Of a stretch of 64,000 nt of DNA, positions 54,972-64,000 are shown piece by piece. Numbering within the stretch: the stretch's first letter is position 1; each line of letters opens with the position of its first letter. This stretch comes from an uncultured Oscillospiraceae bacterium (GTDB taxonomy: Bacteria; Bacillota; Clostridia; Oscillospirales; Oscillospiraceae), in contig CANQNS010000002.1 in assembly GCA_947625285.1 (NCBI GenBank), positions 141,951 through 205,950 of the forward strand. Direction: 5' to 3'. The position numbers and the translations under genes were made by a program. The notes under the pieces were generated by a model that was given only the letters and a program-made list of their open reading frames with translations, made no database searches and was not told the DNA's origin.

Positions 54972-55844
54972 TTGCGTTCTCTCAATCGGAAGATAGACCG
55001 GTTCTGCATGGACCATCCCCGGTTCGGCGTGCCGCGGCTGATGATGTTCATCGTCATCGGCAAGATCATCGTGTGGCTTTTCTGCCAGATGGACACCACC
55101 ATGTCCCTGGTGGGGATGCTGTATTTCCATCCGGCCCTGTTCTGCCGGGGCCAGGTGTGGCGGCTGTTCACCTTCGCGCTGGTGCCGGATTCGTTCTCCA
55201 TACTGTGGTTCGCGGTGGCGCTGTATTTTTACTACTTCATCGGCAGCAGTCTGGAGCGGGCCTGGGGCGCGGGCCGGTTCACCATCTACTACCTGAGCGG
55301 CATCCTGTTCACGGCCCTGTATTCGCTGGTCTACTACTGGATCAGCGGCGTGTCGGTGCTGGTGAGCTCGTCGTATCTGAATCTGTCGCTGTTTTTCGCC
55401 TTCGCAACCCTGTGGCCGGAGCAGAGGGTGCTGCTGTTTTTCTTCATCCCGGTGAAGATCAAATGGCTGGCCTGGGCGGACGCGGCGCTGTTCGCCCTGG
55501 CGGTGGTCCAGGACGTGGCCGCCGGCCGGGTGGGGCTGGCGCTGGTGCCGGTGGTGGCGGTGGGCAACTACCTGCTGTACTGCGGCCAGTGGCTTTTCGA
55601 CTTTCTGCGGCCCGCCTCGGTCCGGGGCCGGACCCGCCAGAAGGCCAGGACCGTCCAGTTCAAGCAGGCGGCCAAAAAGGTCCAGGCCCAGCAAAAGGCC
55701 CAGGGCTATACCCGCCGGTGCGAGGTCTGCGGCCGGACGGACCGGGACTACCCCGATCTGGAGTTTCGCTATTGCAGCCGCTGCGCCGGCTACCACTGCT
55801 TCTGCATCGACCACATAAACGACCACATCCACTTCACCCAGTAG
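54972..55844 (+). CDS. rhomboid-like membrane protein with C-terminal zinc ribbon
   Basis: The 290-residue protein has six hydrophobic helices in rhomboid/Derlin order, including a WRLFTFALVP motif between helices 1 and 2. Where active rhomboids have GxSG, it has VSSSYLNLSLFF, and no second-helix His is seen, so it is probably a pseudoprotease of the Derlin type. A basic Gln/Lys linker follows. The tail RCEVCGRTDRDYPDLEFRYC and CAGYHCFCIDH offers five or six Cys plus His for zinc. TTG 54972 is placed by GGGGGGTGAGG; TTG 54951 or GTG 54963 are possible. Function unknown. Confidence 0.68.
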   Translation: MRSLNRKIDRFCMDHPRFGVPRLMMFIVIGKIIVWLFCQMDTTMSLVGMLYFHPALFCRGQVWRLFTFALVPDSFSILWFAVALYFYYFIGSSLERAWGAGRFTIYYLSGILFTALYSLVYYWISGVSVLVSSSYLNLSLFFAFATLWPEQRVLLFFFIPVKIKWLAWADAALFALAVVQDVAAGRVGLALVPVVAVGNYLLYCGQWLFDFLRPASVRGRTRQKARTVQFKQAAKKVQAQQKAQGYTRRCEVCGRTDRDYPDLEFRYCSRCAGYHCFCIDHINDHIHFTQ

Positions 55845-55872
55845 GGGCCGGACGGATCCAGCCCCGATAAAA

Positions 55873-55911
55873 GCCGCCGCCGGACGATGTGTCCGGCGGC
55901 GGCGCGTTTTT
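55873..55911. terminator. bidirectional terminator
   Basis: GCCGCCGCCGGAC (55873-55885) and GTCCGGCGGCGGC (55891-55903), with TTTTT on the right and AAAA on the left. It serves the rhomboid-like gene and the convergent dehydrogenase. Confidence 0.9.
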
Positions 55912-56869
55912 ATCCGTTCACCACATGGATGGGTTCTCCGGCCTGGAAGGCCCGGAGGTTCTCCACGGCCATGTCCATGAGCCGCTGGCGGCTCTCCCGG
56001 GAGGCCCAGGCGATGTGGGGGGTGATGAAGCAGTTTTTGGCGTGCAGCAGGGGGTCGTCCGGGCGGATGGGCTCCTCCGCCACCACGTCCAGCCCCGCGG
56101 CGCGGACCTTCCCCGCGTTCAGCGCGTCCGCCAGGGCCTGCTCGTCAACCAGGGGGCCTCGGGCGGTGTTGAGGAGGATGACCCCGTCCTTCATTTTGGC
56201 GATGGCCTCCCGGCTGATGATGCCCCGTGTGGCGGGGAACAGGGGACAGTGGAGGCTGATCACGTCCGAGCGGGCGAACAGCTCATCCAGCTCCGCGTAC
56301 CGGCAGCCGTCGCGCTCCGGACCGGGCCGGCCGCTGTTGAACAGCACCTCCATGCCCAGGGACCGGGCGATGCGGGCGGTGGCCTGGCCGATGCTGCCGA
56401 AACCGATGATGCCCATGGTCTTGCCGGCCAGCTCCAGGATGGGATAGTCCCAGAAGCACCACTGGCCGCATTCCGACCAGCGGCCGTCCCGGACGGCCTG
56501 GGCGTGGTGGCCCACCCGGCAGCATATCTCCAGCAGCATGGCGATGGCGAACTGGGCCACCGCGGCGGTGCCGTAGCCGGGGATGTTGGTGACAGGCACG
56601 CCCCGCTTTTTCGCCGCGTCGATGTCCACCACGTTGTAGCCGGTAGCCAGCACGCCGATGTAGGCAAGGCGGGGGGCCTTTTCGATGACGGACGCGCCGA
56701 GAGGGGTCTTGTTTGTCAGCACCGCCTCCGCGTCCCCGATGCGGGAGAGGATCTGGCTCTCGTCGGTGATGGCGTCATCGTATACGCGCAGCTCCCCCAG
56801 GGCCTCAAAGCCGGACCAGGAGAGGTCGCCGGGGTTTTCGACCGCCCCGTCCAGGACCACGATCTTCAT
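55910..56869 (-). CDS. D-2-hydroxyacid dehydrogenase (NAD-dependent; hydroxypyruvate reductase-like)
   Basis: Reduces a 2-keto acid to a D-2-hydroxyacid. The 319-residue protein has the Rossmann motif GIIGFGSIGQATARIARSLGM, LLNTARGPLVDEQALADAL with the catalytic Arg region, GLDVVAEEP with the Glu and TPHIAWASRESR with the His. GYGTAAVAQFAIAMLLEI is typical of the glycerate/hydroxypyruvate group. Substrate is a best guess. AGGAGG fixes ATG 56869. A strong terminator lies between fakA and this gene, so expression would come from readthrough or an unseen promoter. Confidence 0.9.
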   Translation of the reverse strand: MKIVVLDGAVENPGDLSWSGFEALGELRVYDDAITDESQILSRIGDAEAVLTNKTPLGASVIEKAPRLAYIGVLATGYNVVDIDAAKKRGVPVTNIPGYGTAAVAQFAIAMLLEICCRVGHHAQAVRDGRWSECGQWCFWDYPILELAGKTMGIIGFGSIGQATARIARSLGMEVLFNSGRPGPERDGCRYAELDELFARSDVISLHCPLFPATRGIISREAIAKMKDGVILLNTARGPLVDEQALADALNAGKVRAAGLDVVAEEPIRPDDPLLHAKNCFITPHIAWASRESRQRLMDMAVENLRAFQAGEPIHVVNG

Positions 56870-56884
56870 TGCATAAACCTCCTG

Positions 56885-56923
56885 AAAAAAAGTCGCCGGA
56901 GCGGGCATGACGCCGCTCCGGCG
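56885..56923 (-). terminator. terminator after fakA
   Basis: On the minus strand CGCCGGAGCGG/CCGCTCCGGCG with an 8-base loop, then ACTTTTTTT. Confidence 0.85.
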
Positions 56924-56940
56924 AGGGTGTGAAGCGGGGG

Positions 56941-58611
56941 TCATTCCACGCTTATCATGTAGTAGTACACCGGCTGGCCGCCCCGGATCAGGCTGGTCTC
57001 CGCGTCGGGCAGCTTGGCTCCCAGGGCCCCGGAGAAGTCCTCCGCGTCCTTTTCCGCCACGTCCGCGCCGTAGTAGACGGTGACGAACTCCGGGGAAAGG
57101 TCCGCTATGGCCGGGTCCAGCCCGTCCACCAGCGAGGCGGTGTCAGCAAAGGAGCCCACCAGCTGGCCGTCCATCAGCGTCAGGTACTCCCCGGCCTTGA
57201 TGGTGTGGCCGTCGAACTCCGAATCCCGGGCGGCGTAGGTCACCTGGATGGTGTGGACGGTCTGCAGGGCGTCGTTGAACTCCCGCTCCAGGGTCTGCTC
57301 GTCGCTGTCGGGGCTCAGGCGCATCATGGCGCTGATGCCCTGGCACACGGTCCGGGAGGGGATCACGATCACCTTTTTGGTGGTGAGCGGCACGCACTGT
57401 TCGGCGGCCATGATGATGTTTTTGTTGTTGGGGAACACGAACACCGTGTCCGCCGGCGTCAGATTCACGGCCCGGAGGATGTCCTCGGTGGCCGGGTTCA
57501 TGGTCTGGCCGCCGGAAACGATGCCGTCCGCGCCAAGCTGGCGGAAAAGCTCCTCCAGCCCGTCGCCGGCGCACACGCATACGGTGCCCACGGGCTTTTC
57601 CGCCGGCACGGGCTCCGGGATGGCGTGGTCCTCCTCCGGCTGGGAGGCCGGGGCCTGGTCCGGCACGGCCAGGGTGGGGGCGTGGCCCTCCGGATCGATG
57701 TTCTGCTCCCGCATATTCTCCACCTTCACGGCGGTCAGAGAGCCGTAGGTGAGGGCTTGGGTCAGGATGCGGCCCGGGGCGTTGGTGTGCAGATGGACCT
57801 TGACGGTGTCCTCCCCGTCCACCATCACGATGCTGTCGCCCAGGTTGCCCATATAGGCCCGCAGCAGGTCCAGGCTCTTCTTGTTGGCCCGGCGGACGAT
57901 GAACTCCGTGCAGTAGGCGTATTTCAGCTCCCGGCCGGGGACGGCGTCCGTCCCGGTCCGGGCCTTGGCCCCGCCGGGGCCCTGGCTGACCTCTACCCGG
58001 CCCTCCAGCCAGCCCAGCATGGCCTCCAGCATCAGGATGTAGCCATAGCCGCCGGCGTCCACCACGCCGGCCTTTTTCAGCACCGGGTTCTGGTTCACCG
58101 TGTCCTCCAGAGCGGCCTTGCCGGCCTCCAGAGCGGCGTAGATCATCTCCTCAAAGCCGGTGGACTCCTTGGCCTTGGCTACGGCGGCCTCCGCCGCCAG
58201 GCGGCTGACGGTGAGGATGGTGCCCTCGGCGGGCTTCATGACCGCCTTGTAGGCTGCCTCCACGCCGGAGGTCATGGCCTTGGCGTAGTCCGCCGCGCTG
58301 GCGGTCTCCAGACCCTTCAGGCCCTTGGACAGACCCCGGAACAGCAGGGACAGTATGACGCCGGAGTTGCCCCGGGCCCCCCGCAGCTCTGCGGAGGCCA
58401 CCCGTGCGGCGGTGTCGCCCACCGTCCCCGCGCTCTTCTGCCGCAGCTCGGTGGCGGCGGAGCCCAGGGTCAGGCGCATATTGGTGCCCGTGTCGCCGTC
58501 GGGGACGGGGAACACGTTCAGCTCGTTGATGGATTGTTCGTTCGCTTCAAGGGCGTCATAGGCGCACAGGACCATGTTCCGCAGCGCGGCGCCGTCTATT
58601 TGTTCTCTCAA
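56941..58611 (-). CDS. fakA: DAK2-domain fatty acid kinase subunit
   Basis: FakA phosphorylates exogenous fatty acids held by a DegV-type FakB, feeding PlsX/PlsY phospholipid synthesis. The 556-residue protein has the ATP-binding DhaL domain with LNVFPVPDGDTGTNMRLTL and RGARGNSGVILSLLFRGLS. A middle domain (VDAGGYGYILMLEAMLG, TEFIVR) and a C-terminal DegV-like domain (FVFPNNKNIIMAAEQ, IPSRTVCQGISAM) follow. The start is TTG 58611 with GAGG nine bases upstream; TTG 58617 is too close. It follows the Gls24 gene by 18 bases, the standard Bacillota pair. Confidence 0.93.
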   Translation of the reverse strand: MREQIDGAALRNMVLCAYDALEANEQSINELNVFPVPDGDTGTNMRLTLGSAATELRQKSAGTVGDTAARVASAELRGARGNSGVILSLLFRGLSKGLKGLETASAADYAKAMTSGVEAAYKAVMKPAEGTILTVSRLAAEAAVAKAKESTGFEEMIYAALEAGKAALEDTVNQNPVLKKAGVVDAGGYGYILMLEAMLGWLEGRVEVSQGPGGAKARTGTDAVPGRELKYAYCTEFIVRRANKKSLDLLRAYMGNLGDSIVMVDGEDTVKVHLHTNAPGRILTQALTYGSLTAVKVENMREQNIDPEGHAPTLAVPDQAPASQPEEDHAIPEPVPAEKPVGTVCVCAGDGLEELFRQLGADGIVSGGQTMNPATEDILRAVNLTPADTVFVFPNNKNIIMAAEQCVPLTTKKVIVIPSRTVCQGISAMMRLSPDSDEQTLEREFNDALQTVHTIQVTYAARDSEFDGHTIKAGEYLTLMDGQLVGSFADTASLVDGLDPAIADLSPEFVTVYYGADVAEKDAEDFSGALGAKLPDAETSLIRGGQPVYYYMISVE

Positions 58612-58629
58612 AGTCAAATACCTCTATAC

Positions 58630-59004
58630 TCAGTCCCGGTTCATCGAGTCGATGAACACATTGACCTGGCCCACGGGCACCCCGGTGGCGGCGGTGACCT
58701 TATAGCCCACCTCCGCGATGATGCTCTCGGAAAGGGCGGAAAGATTCACGCCGTGGTCCACAACGATGTGCAGGTCCACGACCAGGGAGTCGTCCTCCTC
58801 GAACCGGACGCTGACGCCCTTGGACATGGATTCCCGGCGCAGAAGCTGCCAGACGCCGCTTTCCTTGGAGCGGCTGGCCATGCCCTTGACGCCGAAGCAG
58901 CTGGAGGCGGCGTCCCCGGCGATGTTGGTGAACACGTCGGTGGAGATGTCGATGACGCCCTTTTCGCTCGCTTTTCTGACCAAATGGATTACCCCCTTTG
59001 CCAT
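58630..59004 (-). CDS. Asp23/Gls24-family envelope stress protein (YloU-like)
   Basis: A 124-residue protein with the Gls24 fold: GVIDISTDVFTNIAGDAASSCFGVKGMA (shown in part), VDLHIVVDHGVNLSALSESI and VGQVNVFIDSM. These proteins associate with membrane or membrane-anchored partners and are nearly always next to fakA. ATG 59004 has AGGGCGG about ten bases upstream; the longer frame upstream is not conserved. The promoter is at 59047-59075. Confidence 0.92.
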   Translation of the reverse strand: MAKGVIHLVRKASEKGVIDISTDVFTNIAGDAASSCFGVKGMASRSKESGVWQLLRRESMSKGVSVRFEEDDSLVVDLHIVVDHGVNLSALSESIIAEVGYKVTAATGVPVGQVNVFIDSMNRD

Positions 59005-59046
59005 ATCGTGAATACCGCCCTGGAAAGGCAAGGCATATTCTCCAAT

Positions 59047-59075
59047 AGTATACAACATCACGCCGCGAGAAACAA
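59047..59075 (-). promoter_or_regulatory. gls24-fakA promoter
   Basis: On the minus strand TTGTTT (59070-59075), 17-base spacer, TATACT (59047-59052). Confidence 0.7.
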
Positions 59076-59141
59076 GCAAAAAATTTCCGGCGGGATATGT
59101 TGCAAAATGAGAGAAAAATGCTTTTCTTTCACGCGGCATTG

Positions 59142-59150
59142 TGCTATAAT
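59142..59150 (+). promoter_or_regulatory. PFOR promoter, extended -10
   Basis: TGCTATAAT at 59142-59150 is a perfect extended -10 (TGnTATAAT) without a good -35. Leader length is about 65 bases to the ATG at 59222. Confidence 0.65.
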
Positions 59151-59221
59151 GCCCAATGACAAGGCATGGACGGCCTTGTCTGGTCGTATGTCTGAATAAA
59201 TTTTATATAAGGAGATGCGCT

Positions 59222-62785
<3,564 letters not shown>

Positions 62786-62806
62786 GGCGCGCCCATCCAA
62801 ACGCGA

Positions 62807-62835
62807 ACACCCCCGGTCTCCGGGGGTGTTTTTTT
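62807..62835 (+). terminator. PFOR terminator
   Basis: ACACCCCCGG/CCGGGGGTGT with a TCT loop and seven T. Confidence 0.92.
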
Positions 62836-62858
62836 GTGAAAAACGGGCCGATATGCGA

Positions 62859-62886
62859 TTGACAAAAAGGAAAAAATATGTATAAT
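62859..62886 (+). promoter_or_regulatory. rpsF operon promoter
   Basis: Perfect TTGACA (62859-62864), 16-base A-rich spacer and perfect TATAAT (62881-62886), as expected for a strongly expressed ribosomal protein operon. Confidence 0.9.
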
Positions 62887-62890
62887 AATA

Positions 62891-62988
62891 TGGCTTGGCT
62901 GTTAAAGCCAGGCCAATTTCCTTGCTCCTGGGACAACAGGGGCCATAATGCCTTGCTAAACAGGGCAAGACCAGAAGGAGGTGCTAAC
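62891..62988 (+). promoter_or_regulatory. structured rpsF leader, candidate S6:S18 autoregulatory RNA
   Basis: The leader of about 95 bases folds into TGGCTTGGCT/AGCCAGGCCA (62891-62915, one G-U pair), then further stems with CTTGC/GCAAG arms (about 62952-62970) close to the ribosome site. Leaders of rpsF-ssb-rpsR operons in many bacteria bind the S6-S18 complex. I could not confirm the conserved bulge, so this is a location-based candidate. Confidence 0.4.
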
Positions 62989-63285
62989 ATGGCGAAAACG
63001 AGCGAGAAGTATGAGCTGATGTACATCATCGACCCCAACCTGGAGGAAGAAGAGCGTACAGCCATCGTGGACAAGTTCAAGACGCTTGTGGAGCAGCACG
63101 GCACAGTCGATGAGATGGAGGTCAAGGAGAAGCAGAAGCTGGCTTACGAGATCAACTACATCGGCGAGGGCTATTACGTGCTGGTCCAGTTCACCAGCGA
63201 CCCCGCGTTCCCCGCGGAGCTGGACCGTGTGCTGGGGATCACCGACGGCGTTATGCGCAGTCTGATCACCCTGCGGGAAGACTGA
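62989..63285 (+). CDS. rpsF: 30S ribosomal protein S6
   Basis: Small-subunit protein that pairs with S18 on the platform. The 98-residue chain has KYELMYIIDPNLEEEERTAI, KQKLAYEINYIGEGYYVLVQF and VLGITDGVMRSLITLRED, matching S6 throughout. AGAAGGAGG fixes ATG 62989. It opens the rpsF-ssb-rpsR operon. Confidence 0.96.
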   Translation: MAKTSEKYELMYIIDPNLEEEERTAIVDKFKTLVEQHGTVDEMEVKEKQKLAYEINYIGEGYYVLVQFTSDPAFPAELDRVLGITDGVMRSLITLRED

Positions 63286-63312
63286 CGGCGGCGACGGAGA
63301 AGGGGGACCGAA

Positions 63313-63771
63313 ATGCTCAATCACATTGATCTCATGGGCCGTTTGACCCGGGACCCGGAGCTCCGCTATACGTCCAGCCAGACGCCGGTGGCGTCTTTCA
63401 CCCTGGCGGTGGACCGGGATTTTGCCGACAGGAACACCGGCGAGCGGCAGGCTGATTTCATCGACTGCGTGGCCTGGCGCAGCACGGCGGAGTTCGTGTC
63501 CAAGTATTTCCAGAAGGGGAGCATGGCCGCCGTTTCCGGACGGCTGCAGATCCGTGACTGGACCGACCGCGAGGGCGGCAAACGCCGCAGCGCGGAGGTG
63601 GTCGTGGACAACGTGTACTTCGGCGAGAGCAAGCGTTCCCGGGAAGGCGGCGCGGCCGCGTCCGCCGGCCCCGCGCCCAGACCCTCGAACCCCGGCGGCT
63701 ATAACGACATGCCCGCCGGCGGCAGCGCCTTTGCCGAGCTGGACGACGGCGACGGCGAATTACCATTCTGA
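63313..63771 (+). CDS. ssb: single-stranded DNA-binding protein
   Basis: Tetrameric OB-fold protein that coats ssDNA in replication and repair. The N-terminal OB fold is seen in HIDLMGRLTRDPELRY, FIDCVAWRSTAEFVSKYFQKG and AAVSGRLQIRDWTD. A Gly/Ala/Pro linker leads to the acidic tip DDGDGELPF that binds partner proteins. At 152 residues it is normal. Its place between rpsF and rpsR is the standard one. Confidence 0.97.
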   Translation: MLNHIDLMGRLTRDPELRYTSSQTPVASFTLAVDRDFADRNTGERQADFIDCVAWRSTAEFVSKYFQKGSMAAVSGRLQIRDWTDREGGKRRSAEVVVDNVYFGESKRSREGGAAASAGPAPRPSNPGGYNDMPAGGSAFAELDDGDGELPF

Positions 63772-63788
63772 TATAAGGAGGAGAGACT

Positions 63789-64000
63789 ATGCCTTACGAT
63801 AAAGCTGCCGAGAGCGGCAACACCAACAACACCAACCGGCCGGCCAAGCCCCGCAAGCGGCGCAAGGTCTGCCAGTTCTGCGTGGACAAGATGACCCATG
63901 TGGACTACAAGGACACCGCCCGTCTGCGCAAGTATCTGTCCGAGCGCGGCAAGATCCTGCCCCGCCGGACCACCGGCACCTGCGCCATGCATCAGCGTCA
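63789..64000 (+). CDS. rpsR: 30S ribosomal protein S18 (cut by window end)
   Basis: The first 70 codons are present. After a low-complexity Asn/Thr N terminus, [40 protein letters not shown] and MHQR match S18. The Cys residues (CQFC and later TGTC) are those of the zinc-type S18. AAGGAGGAGAG precedes the ATG. The gene runs past the end of the window. Confidence 0.95.
   Translation, partial: MPYDKAAESGNTNNTNRPAKPRKRRKVCQFCVDKMTHVDYKDTARLRKYLSERGKILPRRTTGTCAMHQR

Overview
The window is GC-rich DNA from an anaerobic, spore-forming Gram-positive bacterium, most likely a gut member of the Oscillospiraceae/Clostridia. The evidence is a Gram-positive-type PolC replicase, the sporulation pair spoIIGA-sigE, pyruvate:ferredoxin oxidoreductase, rubrerythrin, class I two-subunit fumarase, a DAK2/Gls24 pair, MEP-pathway isoprenoid genes and strong AGGAGG ribosome binding sites. 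The family-level placement is inference; the anaerobic endospore-former reading is well supported. No tRNA, rRNA, CRISPR array, insertion sequence or prophage was seen. No stretch longer than about 270 bases lacks a gene.

Region by region. 1-4.7 kb: an incomplete gene, a small zinc-ribbon protein, a cytoplasmic GH53 endo-galactanase and a GH3 glycosidase (plant-polysaccharide oligomer use), then a membrane-anchored protein with a Thr/Pro linker. 4.7-8.7 kb: pyruvate kinase converging on a dihydrouridine synthase, with sigE and spoIIGA upstream of the latter. 8.8-18.2 kb: a rightward housekeeping block pyrH-frr-uppS-dxr-rseP-ispG-polC, tightly packed and lacking the usual cdsA. 18.4-28.1 kb: a leftward metabolic block pyrG-glmS-purB-purA, then nadE-fumA-fumB-malic enzyme. 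28.3-34.0 kb: an N-acetylhexosamine-kinase-like gene, an XRE regulator, a PocR/AraC regulator and a sugar ABC transporter without its own ATPase. 34.2-37.0 kb: MBOAT plus DHHW proteins, an envelope O-acylation pair. 37.1-42.0 kb: iscS-iscU-mnmA-HD protein-Rrf2 regulator, then cysK. 42.1-46.8 kb: a type Ic aminotransferase, rubrerythrin, an alpha/beta hydrolase with a low-molecular-weight phosphatase, and two small conserved proteins. 46.9-51.6 kb: three tandem membrane-anchored SGNH hydrolases behind a divergent EF-G-like GTPase. 51.7-59.0 kb: a membrane protein that looks like a catalytically dead P-type ATPase, rlmB, a rhomboid-like zinc-ribbon protein, a D-2-hydroxyacid dehydrogenase, and gls24-fakA. 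59.2-64 kb: PFOR, then rpsF-ssb-rpsR, the last gene cut by the window edge.

How the parts work together. Pyruvate kinase, malic enzyme, fumarase and PFOR form a fermentative carbon core around pyruvate. IscS supplies sulfur both to IscU for Fe-S clusters and to MnmA for tRNA 2-thiolation, with an Rrf2 sensor and cysteine synthase next door. The transporter locus carries a likely activator gene beside a clean tandem operator.

The least ordinary signals are: a modular family of intergenic hairpin repeats (18.2, 21.7 and 34.0 kb) sharing conserved blocks around different hairpins; the pseudo-P-type-ATPase; the tandem 20-bp operator at 30739-30778; and the triplicated SGNH genes. I did not find a complete new defence or mobile system.
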